A DNA stretch of 64,000 bases from Saccharibacillus sp. CPCC 101409 (GTDB taxonomy: Bacteria; Bacillota; Bacilli; Paenibacillales; Paenibacillaceae), in contig NZ_JAULSA010000013.1 in NCBI RefSeq assembly GCF_030518235.1, positions 1-64,000 on the forward strand, written 5' to 3'. Every line of letters begins with the position of its first letter. Within the stretch, counting starts at the first letter, position 1. Shown here piece by piece: positions 1 to 8,082 of this stretch. The notes under the pieces were generated by a model. That model was not told where the DNA came from and did no database searches. It saw only the letters and a program-made list of their open reading frames with translations. The translations under genes were made by a program, and so were the position numbers.

Positions 1-89
1 CTCCTTTCTCATGAAGCGGTATGAAGAATAGATTCAAGATTCGGGTTGAAAAATCCTTTTTTTTATAGAATGACGATAGAGAGGACCTA

Positions 90-280
90 AGTAGTAACCG
101 TATAGGCACTTATTCCGGCTTAATCCTGCGTTTTCGAGAAAATAGCGGCGCTGATACAACTATTTCGAGTTTTTTCGCTTCGATTCGGCCTTTGGCTCCC
201 GAATAGTTGCACCTGCGTCGCTATTTGAAGAAACCGAAGCGTTTCGCTCCAAATAAGTGTACCTGTGCCGCTATTTTCCG
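90..280. repeat. Intergenic palindromic repeat family A, copy A1
   Basis: The first 389 bases hold no gene. They contain AT-bounded units of about 27 bp of the form AATAGTTGCACCTGCGTCGC followed by TATTT. One partial and one full unit are on the minus strand (near 95-115 and 139-168), and two units are on the plus strand (from about 201 and 251, 50 bp apart). A near-identical copy in opposite orientation lies just after azlD (5635-5760), including the spacer between units. No open reading frame or promoter was recognised here. Confidence 0.75.
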
Positions 281-333
281 TTTGGGACCCTATCCGGCTT
301 TCTCGACATCCTGAGACTTTCAGACTTTCAGAG

Positions 334-384
334 CAAATTTCTCCCGCAGCCTCCAAAGCGTTTTCTACGAATAGCACTTTCTTC
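334..384 (+). repeat. Partial copy of repeat family E (right half)
   Basis: The stretch AAATTTCTCCCGCAGCCT and the following TACGAATAG match the right-hand half of the two full family E elements near 41.4 and 51.3 kb. The left arm and inner hairpin are not recognisable, so this looks like a decayed or truncated copy ending at the 3' end of the LysR gene. Confidence 0.6.
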
Positions 385-389
385 AAAAT

Positions 390-1328
390 TCAAACCCGCA
401 AACCCAAACCGTCCGCTTCGTCAAGCCGCCGCTGCACACGCTCCGCGTCTTCGCCGGTCATGAGTCCGATCAGCGTCAGCAGCATCTGCGACGCCCACTT
501 CTTCGGGTGTAGCAGCAGCTGCAAATAAAATCGCAGATCGGGATGCACAAACGGGATGCTCGCCAGCGCGCCGCGTTTCAATTCTTCCTGCACCGCGATC
601 TGCGGCAGCAGCGCGATGCCCAGTCCGTTCATGACGCAGTGTTTGATCGCCTCCAGGCTGCCCAGTTCGAAGCCGATCCGGTAAGAAACTTCGTGCTCGC
701 GCAGCACTTTCTCGAACGTGCTCCGGTACAGGCAGCTGCCTTCGGATACGATCAGCTCGCAGCCGTTCAGATCGTTCAGCGGCACGCCGCCGGGCGGCGC
801 GTCTTCCGTCAGCGGATGGCCGGGCGGCGCGACCAGAACCAGCGGTTCTTCGCGAATCGTGATGCGGCGCAGCGAAGGATCGGACGCGCCGCGGTCGAGC
901 AGCAGCGCCAGATCGTATTCGCCTTCCTTGAGCTTGTGCACCAGATTGCTTTCGCTGTCGGGCAGCATCTGGATGCCGATGCCCGGATGTTTGCGGCGAA
1001 GCTGCTGGAGATAAGGAGGCAGGTAATAAGCGGCCAGCGAATCGATCGTGCCGATCGTGACCGAGCCGTCGAGCTGTTTGCCGACCAGCTCTTTGGACTC
1101 GTCGTACAGATCGAGCATCTGTACCGCCAGCTTGAGCAGCACTTCGCCCGGCGGCGTCAGCCGGAGCTGGCGCCCGTATCGCTCGAACAGGGATACATTG
1201 TATTCGCGTTCCAGCTTCTGCATCTGCATAGTGACGCTGGATTGGGCGTAGCCCAGTTCTTCGGCCGCTTTGGTAAAACTCTGGCGGCGCGCCACTTCGC
1301 GGAAAGTGCGGAGGTAAGTCAGTTCCAC
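390..1328 (-). CDS. LysR-family transcriptional regulator
   Basis: A 312-residue LysR-type regulator. The N-terminal winged helix-turn-helix (about residues 1-60; ELTYLRTFREVARRQSFTKA, then YAQSSVTMQMQKLE) is canonical and is followed by a two-lobed effector domain (about 90-295). A longer reading frame exists upstream, but the start is set at GTG 1328: an AAGGAG lies 8 bases before it and the family N-terminus begins there. It is divergent from the DapA-family gene at 1507, with a LysR-type box in the shared intergenic region, so it probably controls that gene. The effector is unknown. Confidence 0.9.
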   Translation of the reverse strand: MELTYLRTFREVARRQSFTKAAEELGYAQSSVTMQMQKLEREYNVSLFERYGRQLRLTPPGEVLLKLAVQMLDLYDESKELVGKQLDGSVTIGTIDSLAAYYLPPYLQQLRRKHPGIGIQMLPDSESNLVHKLKEGEYDLALLLDRGASDPSLRRITIREEPLVLVAPPGHPLTEDAPPGGVPLNDLNGCELIVSEGSCLYRSTFEKVLREHEVSYRIGFELGSLEAIKHCVMNGLGIALLPQIAVQEELKRGALASIPFVHPDLRFYLQLLLHPKKWASQMLLTLIGLMTGEDAERVQRRLDEADGLGLRV

Positions 1329-1411
1329 GTTATCGGCTCCTTTTCCGGGTATCGTTATTCGATTTATGATAAAAAGAAGCGGCAGCGGCAGGATTCGCAA
1401 TCTAACATCAA

Positions 1412-1434
1412 AATGATTGATGCAATGTATCATT
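1412..1434. promoter_or_regulatory. LysR-type box between the divergent lysR and dapA-like genes
   Basis: AATGAT-N11-ATCATT is a perfect 6-bp inverted repeat with the T-N11-A spacing of LysR operators. It overlaps a possible plus-strand -35 (TTGATG, 1417-1422), with TATAGC 17 bp later as -10. The likely ligand-binding protein is the regulator encoded at 390-1328. Confidence 0.6.
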
Positions 1435-1506
1435 TATTATAGCTAACGCCGATGCGATTTTCCATGCTAAAGTAGAGTCAACAAAAGTATTCCGGGAGGA
1501 AACCCA

Positions 1507-2406
1507 ATGTTAACCGAACAACAGCTGCACGGTATTTATCTGCCCGTCGTCACGCCGTTTCTGCCGAGCGGCGAGCTCGATCTGGAATCGTTCCACAAGC
1601 TGTCTTCTTCGCTGGTCGCCGAAGGGATCCACGGTCTGGTCGTCAACGGCACGACCGGCGAATCGCCGACGGTCAGCGCCGAAGAGCTGAGCCTGCTGTC
1701 CGCCGCCGCCAGGTCCGCAATCGGAGCCGCGGAGATCCCGCTTGTGCTCGGCAGCGGAACGAACGATACGCGCGCTTCGGTCAAGAAGACCGAACTCGCC
1801 GGCAAGCTGGGCGCGGATGCCGTGCTGGCGGTTGTTCCTTACTATAACAAGCCTTCGCAGCGCGGGATTATCGAGCATTTCCGCAAGATCGCCGAAGTCG
1901 GCGTGCCGGTCATCGTATACGAGATTCCGGGCCGCACCGGCGTGCGGATGGAGACCGATACCGTACGCGCCATTCTGGACATGGACGGGGTTGTCGGCCT
2001 CAAAGACTGCTCGGGGGGCACCGATCTGCTGCGGGAACTGCAAAGCTTCGGCTCCGTGAAGCCGGTGCTGTGCGGCGACGACGCCCGGCTGCTCGACTTC
2101 CTCGAAGCGGGCGCGGCGGGCGGGATGCTGGCGTCGGCGCATGTGCGTACAAACGACTTTCTTGGCGTGTACCACAGCTTCCGCGCGGGGCGGGCGGCGC
2201 AGGCACAGTCGGATTTCGAAGAGCTGCTGCCGCTGATGCGTCTGCTGTTCGAAGAACCGAACCCGGCGCCGGTCAAATGGCTGCTGGCGGAGCAGGGGCG
2301 GATCGCGCACGGCACGCTGCGTCTGCCGATGGTGGAGATCGGCGAAGAACTGCGCGGACAGCTGCTGCGTGCCGGGTGCTTCCCCGGCGATGCGCTGGCG
2401 CTGTAG
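1507..2406 (+). CDS. DapA-family aldolase (4-hydroxy-tetrahydrodipicolinate synthase-like)
   Basis: A 299-residue TIM-barrel class I aldolase of the dihydrodipicolinate synthase / N-acetylneuraminate lyase superfamily. The pyruvate-site motif GTTGES lies at 48-53, the catalytic Tyr138 and Arg143 in YEIPGRTG, and the Schiff-base Lys166 in GLKDCSGG. These align with Tyr133, Arg138 and Lys161 of E. coli DapA. The YN of the usual YNIPGRTG is YE here. A monocistronic position beside a LysR regulator, rather than within a lysine operon, leaves open a catabolic aldolase role; a lysine-pathway paralogue is the main alternative. A strong RBS (GGGAGG) precedes ATG 1507. Confidence 0.85.
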   Translation: MLTEQQLHGIYLPVVTPFLPSGELDLESFHKLSSSLVAEGIHGLVVNGTTGESPTVSAEELSLLSAAARSAIGAAEIPLVLGSGTNDTRASVKKTELAGKLGADAVLAVVPYYNKPSQRGIIEHFRKIAEVGVPVIVYEIPGRTGVRMETDTVRAILDMDGVVGLKDCSGGTDLLRELQSFGSVKPVLCGDDARLLDFLEAGAAGGMLASAHVRTNDFLGVYHSFRAGRAAQAQSDFEELLPLMRLLFEEPNPAPVKWLLAEQGRIAHGTLRLPMVEIGEELRGQLLRAGCFPGDALAL

Positions 2407-2420
2407 ACGGGAGCAATAAA

Positions 2421-2459
2421 AAGAGCGGCGAATCCCATACAAGGGCTCGCCGCTTTTTT
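2421..2459. terminator. Rho-independent terminator after the dapA-like gene
   Basis: Stem AGCGGCGA (2424-2431) pairs with TCGCCGCT (2447-2454) and is followed by a run of six T. An A-run on the left allows it also to serve the converging acyltransferase gene. Confidence 0.85.
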
Positions 2460-2499
2460 GCATGATTCTTTTCCTCCCGCCCCATCCGGCCCAATGCGG

Positions 2500-3729
2500 T
2501 TAAACCGCGGATTTGGTTCGCTTGAGAAGCTTCGCGTCCCGTGCTTTCTTGCCCGCGCCGCCGGTCAGCCAGCGTCCGCCGGGCACACGCGTCAGGCCCG
2601 CGCAGATCAACTGCGAAAGCAGGGCGACGACCAGCGCGGTCAGCACCGAAGCCGCTACATGCCAGCCGGTCAAGTCCCAATTCCGTGTGAACAGCGCAAT
2701 CACCATCAAGATCATCGCATGGCTCAAATAAGCGCCGAACGAATACTTGCCGCAAAGCAGCAGCCACTTTTTCAACCGGCCTTCGTGTTGTTGAAGCAGC
2801 AGCGCCCAGCCGTACAGCATCAGGATCTGCGCCGTCACGGCCAGAAAGCTGGTCGGCTTCAGGTAAGTGGAATAATTCAGGTTAATGTGTTCGCCGGAAC
2901 CCTGGAGCAGATCGCGGTTCATCCACAGATACATGCCGATGAAAGCAAGCGTGCTCCACGGCAGTATTTTCAGCGCGAAGGCACGAAACCGGTCGAGATG
3001 CGCGCCGCAAACGCCGCCGAGCACAAAGTAGAACAGATAGTAAGGGAACTCGTACGTCCGGTAAGCCAGCAGGGTGTTCCATACGCCGCTTGTCTGCCAG
3101 ACCGGCATCCGGTAATAGGACAGGAACATCAGCCAGCCGTAGCCGATCGCAAGCAGCGCTGTCAGCAGCGCGATGCGCCGAAAACGAGAGGTGTCGGAAC
3201 GGCCCGCGCCGGTCCGGCGTCCGATCCGGTCGGCCGCCCATCGAAACAGCGGAAACACCAGATAGAACTGGAAGATCATCACCACGAACCATAGATGATA
3301 CCCGTACGTAGGGGCGATAAACTGCTGGAGAAATACGGGCAGATCGCCGGCGCGAAACAGCGGATTTCCCGACAACCGCTGCACCGCGATCCAATACAGC
3401 AGCGTCCAGGACGCAAACGGCACGTAAATATCGCCGATGCGCTTGAGCAGCACGGGTCCGTACTTTTTAGCCGAACGCCCGTACTGATAGAACAGGATCG
3501 CTCCGGCCAGAAACACGAACGTCAGCGTACCGTAGCGGATTAAATGATACAGCAGCCCGAGCGTTACGGCGTCCGGATATAAAATATCGCTGCGATATAT
3601 GTATTCGCCCACGCTGTGCTGAAGCACGATCGCAAGAAAAGACAACCCGCGCAGCAGCCCCCATTCGTCCACGCGTTTGCGCGAAGAATGGGGTTCGCCC
3701 GGAGGCAGGGGGGAAGCGGTAGCGGACAT
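2500..3729 (-). CDS. Membrane acyltransferase, acyltransferase-3 (OafA/WecH-like) family
   Basis: A 409-residue polytopic membrane protein with about ten hydrophobic segments. The N-terminal region (GLLRGLSFLAIVLQHSVGEY, with His in the first membrane segment) is typical of acyltransferase family 3, which O-acylates cell-surface sugars or peptidoglycan-linked polymers. The start is placed at ATG 3729, because AAAGGAG lies 9 bases upstream; an in-frame codon at 3774 has no such support. It stands alone and is divergent from the GNAT-azlCD cluster. The acyl acceptor cannot be deduced. Confidence 0.8.
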   Translation of the reverse strand: MSATASPLPPGEPHSSRKRVDEWGLLRGLSFLAIVLQHSVGEYIYRSDILYPDAVTLGLLYHLIRYGTLTFVFLAGAILFYQYGRSAKKYGPVLLKRIGDIYVPFASWTLLYWIAVQRLSGNPLFRAGDLPVFLQQFIAPTYGYHLWFVVMIFQFYLVFPLFRWAADRIGRRTGAGRSDTSRFRRIALLTALLAIGYGWLMFLSYYRMPVWQTSGVWNTLLAYRTYEFPYYLFYFVLGGVCGAHLDRFRAFALKILPWSTLAFIGMYLWMNRDLLQGSGEHINLNYSTYLKPTSFLAVTAQILMLYGWALLLQQHEGRLKKWLLLCGKYSFGAYLSHAMILMVIALFTRNWDLTGWHVAASVLTALVVALLSQLICAGLTRVPGGRWLTGGAGKKARDAKLLKRTKSAV

Positions 3730-3814
3730 TGCGGATTCTCTCCTTTTAAAACGAATCGTTGAATAGCCTGGCAATCGACCAACTTCATTATTATACTCAT
3801 TATATGTGAAATTA

Positions 3815-3917
3815 GTACCTTATCAACTCTTAATCAGTGGATTACATTCTCCTGAAGTGCACACGCTTTAGGTGCGTTTAGGTGAGCGTAACCTTACCTT
3901 TAGTGTTGATAAGGTAC
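3815..3917. promoter_or_regulatory. Two 13-bp inverted half-operators between divergent genes
   Basis: GTACCTTATCAAC (3815-3827) and its exact reverse complement (3905-3917) are separated by 77 bp, one near each divergent gene. Between them lies a 10-bp tandem repeat (TTTAGGTG at 3867 and 3877). The arrangement suggests one regulator acting on both promoters, possibly by looping. No known operator was recognised. Confidence 0.55.
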
Positions 3918-3945
3918 CAGAATGAATTCCGAAGGAGCGATAAAT

Positions 3946-4545
3946 ATGAAAACAGCAAATTTCGCGCAAAAACCGGTGCTCATCGGACAAAAAGTTATTC
4001 TGAGGCCGTTCGAAATCGAAGATGCGCAGCAGATGCTGAATATCCTGGCCGATCCGGAGGTGCGGCGTTTGACCGGATCGGCGGAAAACGACAGCGATGC
4101 GCAGGCGCCGATGTCGGAAGAAGAACGGGAGCGGACGCTTGCCTGGTACGGCAGCCGCAGCGGGCGGGGCGACCGGTTGGATCTGGCGATTGCGGACCGG
4201 GAAAGCGGAGAGATGGTCGGCGAAGCCGTGTACAACGAGTACGACGAGAATGTGCGCAGCGTCAACTTCCGCATCCTGATCGGTCCGGCGGGCCGGGGCA
4301 AAGGACTGGGAACGGAAGCGATCGAGCTGTTTCTGCGGTACGGCTTCGAGGAACTCGGTCTGCACCGGATCGGTCTGGAAGTATTCAGTTTCAATCCGAG
4401 AGCGGAGCGGGTGTACGTCAAAAGCGGCTTTGTGCTCGAAGGAATCAAACGCGAAGACTTTGCTTACAACGGCGAATATATCGACGCGAAGGTGTACGGC
4501 ATGCTGCGGTCGGACTACGATAAGATGCGAAAAGGGAGCCTGTAA
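3946..4545 (+). CDS. GNAT-family N-acetyltransferase (RimJ/RimL-like)
   Basis: A 199-residue acetyltransferase of the RimJ/RimL (Acetyltransf_3) type. The acetyl-CoA binding loop is visible as GPAGRGKGLGTEAI, followed by the usual GFEELGLHRIGLEV strand and an FNPRAERVYVKSGF segment. The start is ATG 3946, 8 bases after GAAGGAG; an upstream ATG at 3922 lacks an RBS. It is the first gene of a probable three-gene unit with azlC and azlD (34-bp gap). Its substrate, a small molecule or a protein N-terminus, is unknown. Confidence 0.85.
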   Translation: MKTANFAQKPVLIGQKVILRPFEIEDAQQMLNILADPEVRRLTGSAENDSDAQAPMSEEERERTLAWYGSRSGRGDRLDLAIADRESGEMVGEAVYNEYDENVRSVNFRILIGPAGRGKGLGTEAIELFLRYGFEELGLHRIGLEVFSFNPRAERVYVKSGFVLEGIKREDFAYNGEYIDAKVYGMLRSDYDKMRKGSL

Positions 4546-4579
4546 GGACGGCTTGCCCAAAAAGAAGGGGGCGGCTTTG

Positions 4580-5308
4580 TTGAACAATCATCCTGCCGGG
4601 GAAGAACGCCATACGCCCGCACCCAATACGATTGCGCAGGGATTTAAAGACTGCGCGCCCACGCTGCTCGGGTATATCAGCATCGGGCTTGCGTTCGGCG
4701 TGGTCGCCGCGGCATCGGGGCTGAGCTTTCTCGAAGTGACGCTGCTGTCGTGGCTGGTGTACGCCGGCTCGGCGCAGTTTATTATTTGCGCGCTGCTTGT
4801 GGCCGGAACGCCGCTGCTGTCGATTATTCTTACGACGTTTATCGTCAATCTGCGGCATCTGCTGCTTAGCCTGACGCTTGCGCCGTACTTTACCCGATAC
4901 TCGGTCGGCAAAAATATCGGGATCGGCGCGCTGCTGACGGACGAATCGTTCGGAATCGCCGCGGTCAAAGCATCGAAGGAAGGCCGGCTCGGCGACCGCT
5001 GGATGAACGGGCTGAACCTGACGGCCTATATCAGCTGGGGATTGTCCTGCATGGCCGGCGCGCTGTTCGGACGCTGGATCGCGGAGCCGGAAATCCTCGG
5101 GCTGGACTTTGCGCTGGTCGCGATGTTTATCGCGCTGCTGGTGCTCCAGCTCCGGCATATTCCGGCGGGCAAGCTGCGCGGCTATCTGTTGCTGATTCTG
5201 CTGACCGCCGCGCTGATGGTGATTTTCTCGTCGTTTATGCCCGCCCATACGGCGGTGCTGCTGTCCACGGTAATTGCGGCCACGGTAGGGACGGTGACGA
5301 TCCGATGA
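4580..5308 (+). CDS. azlC: AzlC-family branched-chain amino acid exporter, large subunit
   Basis: A 242-residue membrane protein with the AzlC hallmarks: GFKDCAPTLLGYISIGLAFG near the N-terminus, then the SWLVYAGSAQF and LRHLLLSL segments. AzlC and AzlD form a two-part exporter of branched-chain amino acids or analogues. The start is taken as TTG 4580 after the purine-rich AAAGAAGGGGG; TTG 4577 is also possible. Its stop overlaps the azlD start (ATGA), indicating translational coupling. Confidence 0.88.
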   Translation: MNNHPAGEERHTPAPNTIAQGFKDCAPTLLGYISIGLAFGVVAAASGLSFLEVTLLSWLVYAGSAQFIICALLVAGTPLLSIILTTFIVNLRHLLLSLTLAPYFTRYSVGKNIGIGALLTDESFGIAAVKASKEGRLGDRWMNGLNLTAYISWGLSCMAGALFGRWIAEPEILGLDFALVAMFIALLVLQLRHIPAGKLRGYLLLILLTAALMVIFSSFMPAHTAVLLSTVIAATVGTVTIR

Positions 5309-5634
5309 CGACGACGTCCTGGATGCTCGGGCTGATTGCCGGCTGCTGCGCCGTAACGATTGTGCCTAGGGTGCTGCCGTTTCTGCTGGTGCGCAGCGTC
5401 AAACTGCCGGCCGCCTTGCTGCGCTGGCTGTCGTTTATTCCGGTGTGCATCCTGACGGCGCTGATCGTGCAGGGGCTGCTGATCCAGCCGGAAAACGGAA
5501 GAAGGATCGCGGTCAACTGGCCGTATGTGCTGGTAGCGGCTCCAACCTTGCTGGTGGCGGCGAAAACGAAAAGTTTGTCGGCTTCGGTGATTGTGGGAGT
5601 GGTGTTATTGGCGATTGTGCGGTGGGCGATGTAG
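5305..5634 (+). CDS. azlD: AzlD-family small subunit of a branched-chain amino acid exporter
   Basis: A 109-residue protein with four predicted membrane segments and the AzlD pattern GCCAVTIVPRVLPFLLV, then a proline-containing SFIPVCILTAL segment. It is the obligate small partner of AzlC, and the two genes overlap by four bases. The gene ends directly at repeat A2, whose similarity to A1 may extend a few bases into the last codons. Confidence 0.88.
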   Translation: MTTTSWMLGLIAGCCAVTIVPRVLPFLLVRSVKLPAALLRWLSFIPVCILTALIVQGLLIQPENGRRIAVNWPYVLVAAPTLLVAAKTKSLSASVIVGVVLLAIVRWAM

Positions 5635-5760
5635 GTGCAATTATTCGGGAGCCAAAGGCCGGATAGAGGCGAAAAAACTCGAAATAGATGTATCAGCGCC
5701 GTTATTTTCTCGAAAACGTAAGATTAAGCCGGAATAAGGGGTTATACGCAGCTATTTTAG
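5635..5760 (-). repeat. Intergenic palindromic repeat family A, copy A2
   Basis: This is the reverse complement of A1. Shared stretches include CGAGTTTTTTCGC and CGGCCTTTGGCTCCCGAA as well as the AT-bounded units. It starts at the azlD stop codon. The rest of the gap to 5925 is AT-richer sequence with a weak hairpin (GACCGGCC / GGCCGGTC, about 5861-5884) that may terminate azlD or the converging dehydrogenase. Confidence 0.75.
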
Positions 5761-5925
5761 ATTCGCCTTGCCGCTCGCTTTAGTTCTCCATCTCTTTCCC
5801 CGGCCTTTCATTCCAATCGAACCTGCCTGATTCTATTTACATCCAATCGTTTCTCGACAATCCGACCGGCCGAATAGGGCCGGTCTTCTTTTGGGTTTGA
5901 GTTGTTGAAGGCAGGACTGTGTTTT

Positions 5926-6921
5926 TTACTCTTCGTTTTTGCGCACGATCAGGAATTGGCCGCGTTTGCCGTGTTCGCTGTTGCGGTAAGCTTCCTGGAT
6001 GCCGTCTGCTGTAAAAGGGAACACGGCTTCGGTATGGAGGCGAAGGCGGCCTTCGGAGGCGTCGGATAGAAGGGCGGTCCAATCGCTTTGGTTCGGCAGC
6101 ACGCGGGCGAAAAGGGCGCGGATGCCGCGAGGGGACGGGACGTTGGCGATCGACGGGGAGATCAGGGATACGAAAGTGCCGCCGTCTTTTAGCAGGCGGT
6201 AGGCCTGGGGCTGCAGTTCGGGTCCGGGCTGGGCGGAGGAAAGTGCTGCGTTTGGGCCGTCCGCCGGCTGCGGCGGAGAAGACGCGGCTTCGCGGATCAT
6301 GCCGAGCGCCAGATCGGCCGGTTCGAAACTGCCGTCCGGCGTTTCCTCGTCGTATCGGATGATCCGGTCGGCGCCGAGCCCGCGCAGAAATTCGTGCTGC
6401 GCCGGCCTTGCGACCGCGATGACGTAAGCGCCGCTCTGCTTGGCGAGCTGCACCGCCAGATGCCCGACGGCGCCGGCCGCGCCTTCGATCAGCACGCGCT
6501 GCCCGGGCCGCAGCCCGCCGAAGACAAACAGCGCCTGCCGGGCGCTGAGACCCGCCGCCGCGAGCGACACCGCGCCGGTCAACGCCAGCCCCGCCGGAAC
6601 CGCGGCGGCGCAGGATTCTTCCAGCACGGCGTAATCGGCATAGCCGCCGCCCGCCGGGCTGAGACCGACCACCCGATCGCCTTCGCGCAGCGACGTGACC
6701 AACCTGCCGGTCCGCCGGACGATTCCGGCGAGTTCAAGACCGGGCACATGCGGCAGACGCAGCGGCGCCGCCGTCTTCATCGCGCCGGATACGATCATGC
6801 GGTCGCCGGAGTTGACCGCGTTGACATACACTTCGACCAGAATCTGCGTGTCGGAGATGTCCGGGATTGCGCCCGACTGTTCCCGCAGCTTGCCGTATTC
6901 GTACATTTCGATCTGCTTCAT
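5926..6921 (-). CDS. Zinc-independent medium-chain dehydrogenase / quinone oxidoreductase-like protein
   Basis: A 331-residue MDR-superfamily NADP-dependent oxidoreductase. The N-terminal GroES-like domain (VPGLELAGIVRRTG; REGDRVVGL) is followed by a Rossmann fold with LIEGAAGAVGHLAVQLAK, the AxGxVG nucleotide loop of the quinone reductase branch. The structural-zinc cysteines of alcohol dehydrogenases are absent. About 25 Ala/Pro/Ser-rich residues (near 213-237) interrupt the C-terminal half of the nucleotide domain, which is unusual. It is divergent from a TetR regulator that probably represses it in response to an electrophile or quinone; the substrate is unknown. Confidence 0.85.
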   Translation of the reverse strand: MKQIEMYEYGKLREQSGAIPDISDTQILVEVYVNAVNSGDRMIVSGAMKTAAPLRLPHVPGLELAGIVRRTGRLVTSLREGDRVVGLSPAGGGYADYAVLEESCAAAVPAGLALTGAVSLAAAGLSARQALFVFGGLRPGQRVLIEGAAGAVGHLAVQLAKQSGAYVIAVARPAQHEFLRGLGADRIIRYDEETPDGSFEPADLALGMIREAASSPPQPADGPNAALSSAQPGPELQPQAYRLLKDGGTFVSLISPSIANVPSPRGIRALFARVLPNQSDWTALLSDASEGRLRLHTEAVFPFTADGIQEAYRNSEHGKRGQFLIVRKNEE

Positions 6922-6967
6922 TGGTTTTCTCGCTCCCTGCCCCGGTTGGATTGAAAGACTTCGGCCG

Positions 6968-6996
6968 TTGGATTGCGCCGGAGCTTTTCTTATAAT
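6968..6996 (+). promoter_or_regulatory. Sigma-A promoter of the tetR gene
   Basis: TTGGAT (6968-6973), a 17-bp spacer, and a perfect TATAAT (6991-6996) on the plus strand. The transcript would have a leader of about 120 nt containing the 7058-7071 palindrome. Confidence 0.65.
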
Positions 6997-7057
6997 GGGT
7001 GTATGGAGAATCTAACACCGGGCGAACTCGCGCTCAATCGGTAAAAAAAGCCGATCC

Positions 7058-7071
7058 GTCGAGTACTCGAC
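7058..7071. promoter_or_regulatory. Perfect 14-bp palindrome, candidate TetR operator
   Basis: GTCGAGTACTCGAC is a perfect palindrome in the space between the divergent dehydrogenase and tetR genes, 52 bp before the tetR start. Size and position fit an autoregulatory TetR operator. Confidence 0.6.
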
Positions 7072-7122
7072 AGCCGGCGGCGAATTGTCGATTAAATCGC
7101 CGAAAAGGAAGGAAGCGAACAA

Positions 7123-7665
7123 GTGGACAGACGAATTCCCAAAACGCGGGAAGCGATACACGGCGCGTTTATCGCCCTGCTGAGCGAAAAGAATTTCAAG
7201 CAAATCACCGTCAACGAGATCGCGGAGCGCGCCAATGTGAACCGGGCGACGGTGTATCTGCATTACGCGGACAAGTACGATCTGCTGGAGCGCTGCGTGC
7301 AGGAAGGACTGGAGCGGGTATTCCAAAGCTGCCTGCCGCAAAGCGGCGGTATGCCGGGCGCGCTGGAAGATCGGCTGCTGCTGTCGCTGCGCGATCTGGA
7401 GCGGCAGTCGGCCGCGTTCTCCGCGCTGCTCGCCAACGAAGGCGTGCCCGCTTTCCGGGAACGGATGCTGGAAGCGATGAAGCGGGGACTGGACGAACGG
7501 CTGCCGATTCGGGACGAGAACCTGAAGCTCGATAAAGAAGTGCTGACCCGCTTCCTGTCTTCGGCCGTCGTCGGCGTGCTGGAATGGTGGATCGCGGAAA
7601 ACATGACCTACCCGGCGGAACGTCTGGCGGCGGAGCTGGCGGTTCTGGTCGGGCGGCACGGATAA
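7123..7665 (+). CDS. TetR/AcrR-family transcriptional regulator
   Basis: A 180-residue TetR regulator. The helix-turn-helix is at about residues 10-55 (TREAIHGAFIALLSEKNFKQ, ITVNEIAERANVNRATVYLHYADKYDLLE) and a helical ligand domain follows. GTG 7123 is the start, with AAGGAAGG about 10 bases upstream. Divergent organisation with the dehydrogenase at 5926-6921 and a palindrome at 7058 suggest it represses both genes. Confidence 0.88.
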   Translation: MDRRIPKTREAIHGAFIALLSEKNFKQITVNEIAERANVNRATVYLHYADKYDLLERCVQEGLERVFQSCLPQSGGMPGALEDRLLLSLRDLERQSAAFSALLANEGVPAFRERMLEAMKRGLDERLPIRDENLKLDKEVLTRFLSSAVVGVLEWWIAENMTYPAERLAAELAVLVGRHG

Positions 7666-7698
7666 ATAAGGGTCAGCAGGATCGAACGACACGCCAAG

Positions 7699-7877
7699 CT
7701 GCGAAAATCCATCTTATTTCTCTAAAAGGCGGCAGGTAGGCGAATAAAGCGCAAAAATCCGTCTTATTCGCCAAAAACCGATCGATCCGGAACATTGGCT
7801 CCAATTAAAGTGGATATTTGCATTGCATCAACAGGCCGCGGAGCGATTTGCGGTAAATAAGTGGATATTTGCATTCC
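7699..7877. repeat. Intergenic palindromic repeat family B, copy B1
   Basis: Four copies of a unit resembling GCAAAAATCCATCTTATT lie in the 417-bp convergent gap between tetR and the EamA transporter. Two are forward (7701 and 7751) and two inverted (GTGGATATTTGC near 7810 and 7861), each pair spaced 50-52 bp. The centre also forms a hairpin (CCAAAAACCG ... CGGAACATTGG). B2 at 32768-32949 has the same four-unit layout. Apart from this and the terminator at 7936, I see nothing else in the gap. Confidence 0.75.
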
Positions 7878-7935
7878 GGTAGGCGGAACGTGCTCCGAAT
7901 AAATTTTGCCCGTGAAAACCTGCAAATCACCATGC

Positions 7936-7974
7936 AAAAAGCCGATCCCCGTCACCCGGGAATCGGCTTTTTTT
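7936..7974. terminator. Bidirectional terminator between tetR and the EamA transporter
   Basis: AAAAAGCCGAT pairs with ATCGGCTTTTT; flanking A and T runs on both sides suit both converging genes. Confidence 0.8.
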
Positions 7975-8082
7975 CTACGGCGTGTACGCAAACTCGAAAG
8001 GACGCAGATTTAGCTGGATTTTCGTACACGGCCTAATTTCCTTTCATCTAATAAGCCCGCTAAACCCGCGCAGCGCCGGCAA

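Noticed and set aside
90-280. Regularly spaced short repeats suggested a small CRISPR array (also at 7.7, 32.8 and 40.9 kb)
   Set aside because: Only two units per orientation, arms are inverted relative to each other, spacers are partly conserved between copies, and no cas gene is present.
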